A DNA stretch of 64,000 bases. Source: Agrilutibacter niabensis (GTDB taxonomy: Bacteria > Pseudomonadota > Gammaproteobacteria > Xanthomonadales > Xanthomonadaceae). Position numbers and translations under genes: made by a program. The notes beneath the pieces are model-generated. The model searched no databases. It saw nothing but the letters and a program-made list of their open reading frames with translations, and was not told where the DNA came from. Where the stretch lies: contig NZ_JBHSNJ010000013.1 of the NCBI RefSeq assembly GCF_042657165.1, positions 558,001 through 622,000 of the forward strand. The letters are read 5' to 3'. Shown here piece after piece: positions 44,350-53,379 of the stretch. How positions within the stretch are numbered: the stretch's first letter is position 1; every line of letters begins with the position of its first letter.

Positions 44350-44787
44350 ATGACCGCGATCGATTTCGTATTGGCGCAGGACGACGCGGAGATCGCGGCC
44401 ACCTTCGACGTCATGCAGCAGCTGCGGCCGCAGCTGCGGCGCGACGAATACGTCGAGACAATGCACGCGCTGCGCGCCAGCGATGGCCTGCAGCTGCTGG
44501 CCCTGCGCGAGGCGGGCACGGTCCGCGCGGTGGCGACCTACCGCGTGATGAACATGCTGTACTGCGGGCGGCTGCTGTATGTCGACGACCTGGTCACCGA
44601 CGAACGCGTGCGTTCGCACGGCTACGGCGCCAGGTTGCTGGCGCGGCTGAAGGACGAGGCGCGCGCGTTGGGATGCAGCCAGATCCAGCTGATCTCGCAC
44701 GTGAAGCGGGAAGGCGCGCACCGCTTCTACTTCCGCGAAGGCCTCGGCATCGAGTGCTTCCACTTCCGCGCCGAGCTTCAGGACTGA
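44350..44787 (+). CDS. GNAT family N-acetyltransferase
   Basis: A 145-residue acetyltransferase. The acetyl-CoA-binding motif A is VDDLVTDERVRSHGYGARLLARLKDEA (R/Q-x-x-G-x-G/A present as RSHGYG), and the C-terminal part has FYFREGLGIECFHF, common for small-molecule or peptide N-acetyltransferases. The substrate is unknown. Its ATG directly follows the rarD stop codon. A composite repeat separates it from the convergent cytochrome gene. Confidence 0.88.
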   Translation: MTAIDFVLAQDDAEIAATFDVMQQLRPQLRRDEYVETMHALRASDGLQLLALREAGTVRAVATYRVMNMLYCGRLLYVDDLVTDERVRSHGYGARLLARLKDEARALGCSQIQLISHVKREGAHRFYFREGLGIECFHFRAELQD

Positions 44788-44808
44788 CTGCGCACAAACG
44801 CGGGAGCG

Positions 44809-45014
44809 CCCCTCATCTGCCCTTCGGGCATCTTCTCCCCGCTTGCGGGGAGAAGAACAAGCTGCGACCCGACACCCTCGCCCGGCTCGCGGAGGTGATG
44901 GCGTGCCGCTTGCGCGCCACTGGCGCGCGCACGCCTGAACGCCCTCGCGCCATGCGCAAGGACAGGGACGCGAAGCGAGGGGACCGCGTCGCGTCAGCGA
45001 TGCAGGGTGAGGGG
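44809..45014. repeat. Composite hairpin repeat with inverted ends, copy 2 of the dispersed element
   Basis: Non-coding element between convergent genes. It starts CCCCTCA (44809-44815) and ends TGAGGGG (45008-45014), short terminal inverted repeats. The first 31 nt of the shared segment (44811-44841) match the xerC-hslV repeat with two substitutions, and a perfect 10-bp stem (44832-44841 with 44846-44855, loop CTTG) follows. A second hairpin (GCGCGCC...GGCGCGC) is further in. The layout resembles a miniature, non-autonomous repeat unit. Open frames across it look spurious. Confidence 0.6.
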
Positions 45015-45042
45015 ACGTGGCCGCGGCGGTGAGGAGAGGCTA

Positions 45043-45645
45043 TCAAGCATCCGGGCACGGCCCGCCCGCATCGACCCAGGTCTTGAACGCGGCGACCAGC
45101 TGCTCGTGCGGCACCGGCACCGGCGCGCGCGTGCCGCCCGGGCTCCAGCCCCACAGCACCAGCTTGTCCTCGCTGACATGCTTGAGCAGCGCGGCGAGAT
45201 CGCGGCCGCCATTGCGCTTTTCGTCCTTGATCATCTCGCACACGGCCTTGGGCGACAGCCCGATCCACGCCATCTTCTGGTCCGGCGGCGGCAGGCCCCA
45301 GTGCGGCGCGCCCGGCGGCGCGTGCGGACCATAGCTCGCAGGCGAGTTCTTCTCGCCATGGCAGCTCGCGCACGGCAAGCCCAGCGCGCCGTGGCCTTCG
45401 GGTCCTCGCACGACGCCCATCGGGTGCGGCACCTTGAGGTCGGTAACCAGCGGACTGTCGCCGGGAATGTGGCAGTTGGCGCAGCGCGGGTGCTGGAACA
45501 CGCCCTGGATCGTCGCGAAGGCGGCCTTGCCCGCGCTTTCCTGCTCGGGCGTGGCGCGCTTGCCGCAGGCGCTGGCGAGCAGCGCGACGCAACAGGCAAG
45601 CAAGGCGAATGCATGGCGGGCGTTGGGGCGGCTCGCGATGGACAT
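45043..45645 (-). CDS. Dihaem c-type cytochrome lipoprotein of the molybdenum hydroxylase
   Basis: A 200-residue lipoprotein (lipobox ASAC, Cys27) with two haem c sites, Cys55-A-N-Cys58-His59 and Cys92-A-S-Cys95-His96. It is expected in the periplasm as electron acceptor for the aldehyde/heterocycle oxidoreductase encoded directly upstream, passing electrons to the respiratory chain. It starts 10 nt after the stop of the Moco subunit gene, the usual arrangement for isoquinoline-oxidoreductase-type enzymes. Confidence 0.88.
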   Translation of the reverse strand: MSIASRPNARHAFALLACCVALLASACGKRATPEQESAGKAAFATIQGVFQHPRCANCHIPGDSPLVTDLKVPHPMGVVRGPEGHGALGLPCASCHGEKNSPASYGPHAPPGAPHWGLPPPDQKMAWIGLSPKAVCEMIKDEKRNGGRDLAALLKHVSEDKLVLWGWSPGGTRAPVPVPHEQLVAAFKTWVDAGGPCPDA

Positions 45646-45655
45646 GGCGTTGACC

Positions 45656-47839
45656 TCAGGCCTTAGACGGGGAAGCGGACAACTGCAGCGGCAATTCGCG
45701 CAGGCGCTGTCCGGTCAGCGCGAACACCGCGTTCGCCACCGCCGGCGCAACCGGCGGCACGCCGGTTTCGCCGATGCCGCCGGGTTTTTCGGTGCTGGGC
45801 ACGATGTGCACCTGCACCTGCGGCATCTCGCCCAGGCGCAGCACCGGGTAGTCGTGGAAGTTGGATTCCTGCACGCGACCTTCCTTGAAGCTGAGCTTGC
45901 CGTGCAGGGCTGCGCTGAGGCCGAAGGCCACCCCGGATTCGAGCTGCGCGCGGATCGTTTCCGGATTCACCGCGATGCCGCAGTCGACTGCGCAGACCAT
46001 GCTGTGCACGCGGATCCTGCGGTCTTCGGTCATCGAGACATCGGCCACCTGCGCGACGTAGCTGCCGAAGGACTCGTGCACCGCGATGCCGCGGGCGTGT
46101 CCCTGCGCCAGTGGCGTACCCCAGCCGGCCTTTTCCGCCGCGAGGTTGAGCACGCCCAGGTGGCGCGGATGGTTCTTCAGCAACTGGCGCCGGTATTCGA
46201 GCGGATCCTTGCCGGCGGCGTGGGCGAGTTCGTCGATCAGGCTCTCCATCACGAAGCCGGTATGGCTGTGGCCGACCGAACGCCACCACAACACGGGGAT
46301 GGGACGCTTGGGCGAATGCAGGCTGACGTGGTGGTTGGGGATCTCCTTGAGATACGGCGAATCGAAGACGCCCTCCACCGAAGTGGCGTCGATGCCATTT
46401 TTGATCATCGCTCCCTCGAACGGGCTGTCCGCGGCTATCGACTGCCCGGCGATGCCGTGTTGCCAGGCGAACGGCATGCCCTGCGCGTCGATGCCGATGC
46501 GCACGTCATGCACATACGCGGGGCGGTAATAGCCGCCGTGGATGTCGTCCTCGCGCGACCACACCGTCTTGACCGGTGCCTTCGCGGCCTTCGCCACCTG
46601 CACGGCTTCGCTGACGAAGTCGGAGGTCGGCGTCGCGCGCCGGCCGAAGCCGCCACCGAGGAACATGGTGTGGATCTGCACCTGTTCCGGTTTCATGCCC
46701 AGGATTTTCGCGGCAACCATCTGGTCGAGGGTCTGGAACTGGGTGCCGGTCCAGATCTCGCACAGGCCGTCGCCGATCTTCACCGTGCAGTTGAGCGGCT
46801 CCATCGGCGCGTGCGCGAGATACGGCACCGCGTAGACCGCCGCGACGATTTTCGCCGCCGTCGGCAGCGCCGCGCCGACATCGCCGGCGTGCGCCGAGGG
46901 CGTGCCGGGCGTCGCGGCGAGCCTGGCCAGTTCCTCGCGCATCGTCGCGCTGTCGAGGCTGGCGCCCTCGCCGAGGTCCCAGTCGACCTTGAGCGCATCG
47001 CGCCCCAGCTTCGCCGCCCAGTAGTGGTCCGCGACGACCGCGACGCCGCTGGGCACCTGCACTACATTGCGCACGCCGGGTATGGTCCTGGCCGCGGCGT
47101 CGTCGAACGACTTCACCTTGGCGCCGAACACCGGCGCGCGCGCGACCACGGCCGTGAGCAGGCCGGGGAACTGCACGTCCATGCCGAACTGAGCGCGCCC
47201 GGTGATCTTTTCCGGCGTGTCCAGGCGGCGCGTGTCCTTGCCGATGAATTTCCACTTCGACGGGTCCTTGAGCGTGAGCGTCTCCGGATCCGGCGCGGTG
47301 AGCTTGCCGGCGTCGTCCGCGAGCGCGCCGTAACGGATGCGCTCGGCGCCGGCAACCACTTCGCCGTTCTCGGTGCGCAACTGGTCGATCGGCAGGTTGG
47401 TGCGGGCAGCGGCGGCCTGCAGCAGCAGGTTGCGCGCGGCGGCACCGGCCTGGCGGTAGCGGTCGAACTCCGACCAGGTGGAACTGGAACCGCCTGTCAT
47501 CTGCATGCCGTACACGGCGTGCGCGTACGCCGGCGCGGCAGGCGCATGCTCGACGCGGACCTTCGACCAGTCGGCATCGAGTTCCTCGGCGATCAGCATC
47601 GGCAACGCGGTCCAGATGCCCTGGCCCATTTCCGAGTGCGCGATCAGCACGGTGACGCTGTCATCGTTGCCGACCCGCAGGAAGGCGTTGGGCGCGAAGC
47701 CGCCCGCGCCGGCGGCGGCCGGGGCGGCGGATGCGAAGCGCTTCGCACCCGGAATCACGAAGGCGATCACCAGGCCGCCACCGATGACGGCGCTGGTCTT
47801 GAGGAAGTGGCGACGCGAGGGATTGGGAATGGCGTTCAC
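45656..47839 (-). CDS. iorB: Periplasmic xanthine-dehydrogenase-family Moco subunit (IorB-like)
   Basis: A 727-residue molybdopterin-binding subunit. The twin-arginine signal SRRHFLKTSA near the N-terminus targets the folded protein to the periplasm. The Moco domains contain GGGFGRRATPTSDFVSEAV and the catalytic Glu691 in GIGETGVPPVAPAVANA. It resembles the beta subunit of isoquinoline 1-oxidoreductase and related aldehyde dehydrogenases, a single chain with duplicated Moco domains. A GTG start at 47839 is chosen because GGAG lies 7 nt upstream. Expected reactions are hydroxylation of N-heterocycles or oxidation of aldehydes; the substrate is not determined. Confidence 0.9.
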   Translation of the reverse strand: MNAIPNPSRRHFLKTSAVIGGGLVIAFVIPGAKRFASAAPAAAGAGGFAPNAFLRVGNDDSVTVLIAHSEMGQGIWTALPMLIAEELDADWSKVRVEHAPAAPAYAHAVYGMQMTGGSSSTWSEFDRYRQAGAAARNLLLQAAAARTNLPIDQLRTENGEVVAGAERIRYGALADDAGKLTAPDPETLTLKDPSKWKFIGKDTRRLDTPEKITGRAQFGMDVQFPGLLTAVVARAPVFGAKVKSFDDAAARTIPGVRNVVQVPSGVAVVADHYWAAKLGRDALKVDWDLGEGASLDSATMREELARLAATPGTPSAHAGDVGAALPTAAKIVAAVYAVPYLAHAPMEPLNCTVKIGDGLCEIWTGTQFQTLDQMVAAKILGMKPEQVQIHTMFLGGGFGRRATPTSDFVSEAVQVAKAAKAPVKTVWSREDDIHGGYYRPAYVHDVRIGIDAQGMPFAWQHGIAGQSIAADSPFEGAMIKNGIDATSVEGVFDSPYLKEIPNHHVSLHSPKRPIPVLWWRSVGHSHTGFVMESLIDELAHAAGKDPLEYRRQLLKNHPRHLGVLNLAAEKAGWGTPLAQGHARGIAVHESFGSYVAQVADVSMTEDRRIRVHSMVCAVDCGIAVNPETIRAQLESGVAFGLSAALHGKLSFKEGRVQESNFHDYPVLRLGEMPQVQVHIVPSTEKPGGIGETGVPPVAPAVANAVFALTGQRLRELPLQLSASPSKA

Positions 47840-47956
47840 GGGTGTGCTCCGTAGAACTTTCGATGTCGGTCTCAACAGGCGGCACGCAGAAAGGCGCCGT
47901 TGTTTGCCATCTCAGCCCGCGGGCGCGGCGTTAGCGATGACCGCGCATTGGGTGTG

Positions 47957-48412
47957 TCATTGGCCGGCCAGTTCCGCCGCGCGATGCACCGCCGCGCGGA
48001 TGCGCTGGTACGTGCCGCAGCGGCAGATGTTGCCGGACAGGGCCTGGTCGATATCGGTGTCGGTGGGCGCCGGTACCTTCGCCAGCAACGCCGCGGCCGA
48101 CATGATCTGGCCGGACTGGCAGTAGCCGCACTGCACCACGTCGAGTTCGGACCAGGCCCGTTGCACCGGGTGGTTGCCGTCCTTCGACAAGCCTTCGATG
48201 GTGGTGAGTTTCTTGCCGGCGACGCTCTCGACCGGGGTGATGCAGGCGCGCCGCGGCACCCCGTCGACATGGACGGTGCAGGCGCCGCATTGCGCGATGC
48301 CGCATCCGAACTTGGTGCCGGTCAAACCCATCAGGTCGCGCAGGACCCACAGCAGGGGCATCTCGGGTGGCGCATCCACCTCGTGTTCGACGCCGTTGAC
48401 GTGCAGTTTCAT
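47957..48412 (-). CDS. iorA: 2Fe-2S subunit of the molybdenum hydroxylase (IorA-like)
   Basis: A 151-residue small subunit with two 2Fe-2S clusters. The plant-ferredoxin-type cluster uses Cys37, Cys42, Cys45 and Cys57 (GCGIAQCGACTV). The second uses Cys95, Cys98, Cys130 and Cys132 (QCGYCQSGQ and ICRCGTY). It has no export signal and would be carried through Tat with the Moco subunit. The Moco gene starts 117 nt further downstream. It is divergent from xdhC. Confidence 0.95.
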   Translation of the reverse strand: MKLHVNGVEHEVDAPPEMPLLWVLRDLMGLTGTKFGCGIAQCGACTVHVDGVPRRACITPVESVAGKKLTTIEGLSKDGNHPVQRAWSELDVVQCGYCQSGQIMSAAALLAKVPAPTDTDIDQALSGNICRCGTYQRIRAAVHRAAELAGQ

Positions 48413-48538
48413 GGGGGTCTCCTGGGTGGAGAAACCGCAGCCTACTCCTCCCGGCGTGGAGTTGCGTCAAGCCGGGGCGAAGCCCCCCGCACCCGGCCGG
48501 CATAGACTCCACGCACGCCCATGCGCACAGGGAGCGCC

Positions 48539-49528
48539 ATGACCGCGATGGCTGCCGAAGCAACCGATTTCCGTTCGCCACCGGGCGGCCTGCGCGCCGT
48601 GTTGGAGGCGTCGGCGAACGCGCTGCGTCGTGGCGAACCGGCGGCGCTCGCCGTGGTCGTGGCGACGGAAGGCTCGACCTACGTACGGCGCGGCGCCATG
48701 GCGCTGTTCGGCGGGGGCACGCAGGTCGGCTGGCTCAGCGGCGGTTGCCTGGAGCCGGAAATCGAACGCCGCGCGCAACAGGCCACCCAACTCGCGCAGC
48801 TCGATTGGCTGGACATCGACACCCGCGATGACGAAGACCTGCTGTCGGGGTCGGCATTGGGATGCCGGGGTCGCCTGCACGTCGCACTGCTGCCGCTGCA
48901 GTCGCTGCCGGGATGGGATGGGATCGTCGAGGCGTGGCTGCGCGATTCATCTCCGCTGCGGCTGGACATCAATGGCGATGGCGAAGTGGTCGCAGTCACC
49001 GCAACCCAGGAGCAGCGCTGGCAACTTGCCGTTGCCGGTGCGAACGCATCGGCGTGGCAACTCGAGATCGCGCCACCGCCCGCGGTGCTGGTGCTGGGCG
49101 CCGGGCCGGAAACGCCGACGTTGTTGCCGCTGCTGCGCAACCTTGGCTGGGTCACGACGCTGGTCGAGCGCCGGTCGCGCTGGCGGCCGCTGGCCGCGCT
49201 GGCGGATGTCGTCGTCGAGCAGGCGCCGGACGCCGCGCTGTCGCAGCTGTCGGCATCCGCGTTCGACGCCGCGCTGGTCATGCACCACAACTTCGAGCTC
49301 GATCGCGAAGCGCTCGCCGCATTGTCCTGGCGCGATATCGGCTTCGTCGGCCTGCTTGGCCCGACGCGCCGGCGCGACGACCTGTTCCGCGTGCTCGCGC
49401 CCGACGTGCGCGATGCGCTCTCGCCCTGCCTGCATTCGCCCGTTGGTCTCGATCTCGGCGGCCATGGGCCGGAAGCGATCGCGCTGAGCATCGCTGCGCA
49501 GCTGCACGCGTACCGGCATTCGCCATGA
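48539..49528 (+). CDS. XdhC/CoxI-family molybdenum-cofactor insertion chaperone
   Basis: A 329-residue protein with an N-terminal XdhC/CoxI domain (about 20-110, ATEGSTYVRRGAMALF and GWLSGGCLEPEI) and a C-terminal Rossmann-like XdhC_C domain (about 180-320, VLVLGAGPETPTLL and DIGFVGLLGPTRRR). In characterised systems such proteins bind sulfurated Moco and load it into xanthine-dehydrogenase-family enzymes. Its position divergent from the iorA-iorB genes makes that enzyme the likely client. GGGAG precedes the ATG at 48539. It overlaps mocA by 4 nt. Confidence 0.92.
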   Translation: MTAMAAEATDFRSPPGGLRAVLEASANALRRGEPAALAVVVATEGSTYVRRGAMALFGGGTQVGWLSGGCLEPEIERRAQQATQLAQLDWLDIDTRDDEDLLSGSALGCRGRLHVALLPLQSLPGWDGIVEAWLRDSSPLRLDINGDGEVVAVTATQEQRWQLAVAGANASAWQLEIAPPPAVLVLGAGPETPTLLPLLRNLGWVTTLVERRSRWRPLAALADVVVEQAPDAALSQLSASAFDAALVMHHNFELDREALAALSWRDIGFVGLLGPTRRRDDLFRVLAPDVRDALSPCLHSPVGLDLGGHGPEAIALSIAAQLHAYRHSP

Positions 49529-50133
49529 ACGCGCGCCATGCGGCCGTCGTGCTGGCCGCCGGCGGCAGCCGCCGGCTGGGGCGGCCGAAGCAGTTCCTGA
49601 CGCGCGACGGCGAGGCCCTGGTGCGCCGGGCGGTGCGCCAGGCGATCGACACGAGGCCGGTGCAGCTCGTCGTCATCGTCGGTGCATACGACGAGGCCAT
49701 GGCCGCCGCGATGGCTGGGCTGGATTGCCAGCTGCTGGCCAATCCCCGCTGGAAGGAGGGCATTTCCTCCAGCCTGCAATGCGCGGCGCAACAGCTGCGT
49801 GCGCACGCCGGTCCGGTCCTGATCCTGGGTTGCGACCAACCCGCGCTCGCCGCCGGACACCTGCAACAGTTGCTGACGGGGGCGGTGGATGCACCCTCGG
49901 GCTGCGCCGCGACCGTGCATGCCGGGCGGCTCGGCATTCCGGCGGTGATTCCCGCCGCCGTGCTGCAGCAGGTGCACACGCTCGCCGGCGACCGCGGCTT
50001 CGGCGATTACCTCAACACGCTGCCGCCCGGCACCGTGTGGGGGCTGGCCGCGCCCGAGCTGCAGTTCGACATCGACACGCCCGAAAACGAACAGGCCGCG
50101 ATCGCTCGCGGCCTGCTCGATCCTTCCCGCTGA
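49525..50133 (+). CDS. mocA: MobA/MocA-type molybdopterin nucleotidyltransferase
   Basis: A 202-residue nucleotidyltransferase with the NTP-binding start LAAGGSRRLGRPKQF and the metal-binding GCDQPAL motif. In other bacteria, MocA makes the cytosine dinucleotide form of Moco needed by xanthine-dehydrogenase-family enzymes. The linkage to xdhC (ATGA overlap) and to the divergent molybdenum hydroxylase supports that role here over MobA-type GTP use. It is convergent with the ABC permease gene, with 10 nt between the stops. Confidence 0.88.
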   Translation: MNARHAAVVLAAGGSRRLGRPKQFLTRDGEALVRRAVRQAIDTRPVQLVVIVGAYDEAMAAAMAGLDCQLLANPRWKEGISSSLQCAAQQLRAHAGPVLILGCDQPALAAGHLQQLLTGAVDAPSGCAATVHAGRLGIPAVIPAAVLQQVHTLAGDRGFGDYLNTLPPGTVWGLAAPELQFDIDTPENEQAAIARGLLDPSR

Positions 50134-50143
50134 TCGCTGCGGG

Positions 50144-51322
50144 TTACGCCGCGCGCAGCGCCGTGGTCACCGGCATCCGCGCCGCGCGCCACGCCGGCAG
50201 CAGGCCGCCGAAGAAGCCGATGACCAGGGCGATGACGAGGCCGGTCACCACCAGCGCCGGCGTCACCTTGAACGCGAACACCACCTGGGTGAAGTTCTCG
50301 CCGAGCGTCGACACCGAGAAGTTGTTGAACAGCAGGTAGGCGATCACCGCACCGAGCGCGCCGCCGAGGAAGGCCAGCACCAGCGACTCGATCATCACCG
50401 ACACCAGCACCGGCATGCCGCCGAAGCCGATCGCGCGCAGGGTGGCGATTTCCTTGGCCCGCGTGGCCACCGCCGCATACATGGTGTTGAGTGCGGCGAA
50501 GATCGCGCCCAGCGCCATGATGAAGGTCACCACGCCGGCGAGGAAACCGATCTGCTGGCGGAAGTTCTTGGTCTGCCCGCTGAAGTATTCCTGCTGGTTC
50601 TTCACGTCCACCGACAGGCGCGGATCGGACTTCAGGTTGTCCTGCAGCGTCTTCAGGCCATTGGCGCCATCCAGTCCGACCAGCACCGAACTGTAGCCGC
50701 CGCGGTTGAACGTCGATTGCGCGACTTCCGCATCCGCCCACAGTTCGCTGTCGTACGCATCGCCGGATTCGAAGATGCCGACCACGGTCCAGTCCGAGCC
50801 ACGCATGCGCAGGGTCTTGCCCAGCTCCGCGCCCTGGAACTGGCGGGTGACGCCACGACCGACGATGAGCTCGCGCAGGCCGGTGCGGAACTTGCGGCCT
50901 TCGACGATCTTCAGTTGCGGACGCAACGCGAACGCGTTGGGCTCGACGCCGCGCACGGTGATGTTCGCGCCGTTCTTCTCGTCGCCCTGGCGCACCAGTT
51001 CGGCGATCACGATCATTTCGCCCGAGGCCAGCGGCTTGCCGTCGGCGCCACGGCGGATGCCCGGGGCCTGCTTGATCAGCGTGGCCGAATCGCGGCCGAG
51101 GCCCGAGTTGAGCTCCGCGTCCGATCCGCCGCGCAGGATGATCGCGTTGTCGGTGCTGCCGGTGGCCGAAAGCGTCTTCTCGAAGCCGGTGGCCATGGCG
51201 AGCAGGGCGGTGAACACGGCGACCACGCCGGCCAGGCCGACGACGATCACCAGGGAAGAGGCCCAGCGCTCGGGAATGCTCTTGAGGTTGAGGCCGGTGA
51301 TGGCGGTGATTTGACTCAGCAT
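50144..51322 (-). CDS. MacB-type ABC transporter permease (second)
   Basis: A 392-residue FtsX/MacB-family permease. One N-terminal transmembrane helix (about 22-45) is followed by a large periplasmic MacB-core domain (about 50-265) and three C-terminal helices (about 275-380, with ATRAKEIATLRAIGFG before the coupling region). Such permeases export peptides, lipids or lipoproteins by a mechanotransmission mechanism rather than classical transport. It is the last gene of an adaptor-ATPase-permease-permease operon. The next gene upstream encodes a second permease of the same fold, so the pair probably acts as a heterodimer. Confidence 0.9.
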   Translation of the reverse strand: MLSQITAITGLNLKSIPERWASSLVIVVGLAGVVAVFTALLAMATGFEKTLSATGSTDNAIILRGGSDAELNSGLGRDSATLIKQAPGIRRGADGKPLASGEMIVIAELVRQGDEKNGANITVRGVEPNAFALRPQLKIVEGRKFRTGLRELIVGRGVTRQFQGAELGKTLRMRGSDWTVVGIFESGDAYDSELWADAEVAQSTFNRGGYSSVLVGLDGANGLKTLQDNLKSDPRLSVDVKNQQEYFSGQTKNFRQQIGFLAGVVTFIMALGAIFAALNTMYAAVATRAKEIATLRAIGFGGMPVLVSVMIESLVLAFLGGALGAVIAYLLFNNFSVSTLGENFTQVVFAFKVTPALVVTGLVIALVIGFFGGLLPAWRAARMPVTTALRAA

Positions 51323-51332
51323 GGTGTTCTCC

Positions 51333-52490
51333 TCAGCGTCCGGCCAATGCGTCGACGATCTTCAGGCGGCGCGCACGCAGCGCCGGCAACAGGCCCACGG
51401 CCAGGCTCATCAGCACGATGGCGACCAGGCCGGTCATCCACACCCAGCCATTGACGCTCAATGCGAACTGCCCGCCGGTGCCCTTCGAGATCAGGGCGCC
51501 GAACAGCGTCGCGATCGACATCCCGACCACGCCGCCGAACAGGCACAGCGCCGCGGCTTCTGCCAGCACGAAGCCCAGCACGCTGCCATCGGAGAAGCCC
51601 AGCGTCTTGAGCACGGCCAGTTCCGGGATGCGTTCGCGCACGCTCTGCGCCATGGTGTTGCCCACCACCAGCAGCAGGGTGAAGAACACCGCGAACAGGA
51701 TCCAGCGCACGATCATGCCGATGTCGCCGATCTGCTTGATGAAGCCGACGTTGAAGTCCTTCTCGGTCTGGGTCTTGGTCTCGTCCGGCGAGTTCTCGAA
51801 CATCTTGTCGACGGTGCTGCTGATCTTCGCGCCGTCCGCGCCCGGGGCCAGCTTCAGCATGAAGAAATTGGTGCGGCCGCTGCTGAACTGGTTGGCCTCG
51901 TCGAAGTAGTCGTGGCTGATGAAGACGGTGTTGGTCTGCTTCTGCCAGTTCTCGTCGCTGCCGTCGTAGATGCCCACCAGGTCGAAGGCCCAGGCCTTGC
52001 TGCCGTCCTTCTGCGGGTAGATGTTGGAGCGGATCGGGATCTTCTGGCCGATCTTCCAGCCGTACTGGTTGGCGACGTTGCGTCCCGCGATCATCGCGGT
52101 GCGGGTGTTGGCGAACGCCTTCCACTGCGCCTCGGGCATGACCCATTCCGGGTAGACCTCGTGCTGGCGCTGCGGATCGACGGCGAAGACGAACAGCGGG
52201 GTGTTCTCCTGCCACACGCCGCCGAACCACTGCATGTGCGCGACGCGCGCCACGCCCGGAACGGCTTCGAGCTTGGGCAGCATGCTCAGCGGGATGGGCT
52301 GGGTGAACGACACGCGCGCCTGCGTCACCAGGCGCGTGGCGCCGATGAAGTCGGCGCCGGCGTCGAAGATGTGGTTCACCGACTGCAGCAGGCCGAACAG
52401 CAGGAAGGCCATGATCACCGACAGCAGGGTCAGGATCGTGCGGGTCTTCTTGCGGAACAGGTTGGCGAAAACGAATCCGGTCTTGGTCAT
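51333..52490 (-). CDS. MacB-type ABC transporter permease (first)
   Basis: A 385-residue permease with the same topology as its neighbour: helix near 20-42, periplasmic MacB-core (about 45-260) and three C-terminal helices with QSVRERIPELAVLKTLGFSDG as the coupling segment. The two permeases differ clearly in sequence, so a heterodimeric complex is more likely than a recent duplication. It ends 10 nt before the second permease start and follows the ATPase gene after an intergenic stretch occupied by a 30-bp tandem repeat. Confidence 0.9.
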   Translation of the reverse strand: MTKTGFVFANLFRKKTRTILTLLSVIMAFLLFGLLQSVNHIFDAGADFIGATRLVTQARVSFTQPIPLSMLPKLEAVPGVARVAHMQWFGGVWQENTPLFVFAVDPQRQHEVYPEWVMPEAQWKAFANTRTAMIAGRNVANQYGWKIGQKIPIRSNIYPQKDGSKAWAFDLVGIYDGSDENWQKQTNTVFISHDYFDEANQFSSGRTNFFMLKLAPGADGAKISSTVDKMFENSPDETKTQTEKDFNVGFIKQIGDIGMIVRWILFAVFFTLLLVVGNTMAQSVRERIPELAVLKTLGFSDGSVLGFVLAEAAALCLFGGVVGMSIATLFGALISKGTGGQFALSVNGWVWMTGLVAIVLMSLAVGLLPALRARRLKIVDALAGR

Positions 52491-52530
52491 GGGCTGATCC
52501 TCCGGGAGGGTCGCGAAGAGGCCGGCGCGC

Positions 52531-52593
52531 GCATCACGCGTTCACGGCTTGTCTGGGCGCGCATCACGCGTTCACGGCTTGTCTGGGCGCGCA

Positions 52594-52620
<27 letters not shown>
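52531..52620. repeat. Three head-to-tail 30-bp repeats at the 3' end of the ABC ATPase gene
   Basis: Units at 52531-52560, 52561-52590 and 52591-52620. The first two are identical, and the third, which contains the last eight codons and stop of the ATPase gene, differs at several positions. Read on the minus strand, each unit restates the final codons and TGA of the gene, so the stop region is present three times. It looks like tandem duplication of a gene end into the gap before the permease gene. Confidence 0.9.
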
Positions 52621-53301
<681 letters not shown>

Positions 53302-53379
53302 TGCCTGCCTCGATCGGTTGATTTGATTGTTCGCTTGTTCGCGCGTCGCCATCACTTCCCGATAGGACACGCGGACGAA

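Noticed and set aside
44813..45042. Short open frames inside the composite repeat
   Set aside because: They arise from the repeat sequence itself, lack ribosome sites and have no protein-like pattern.
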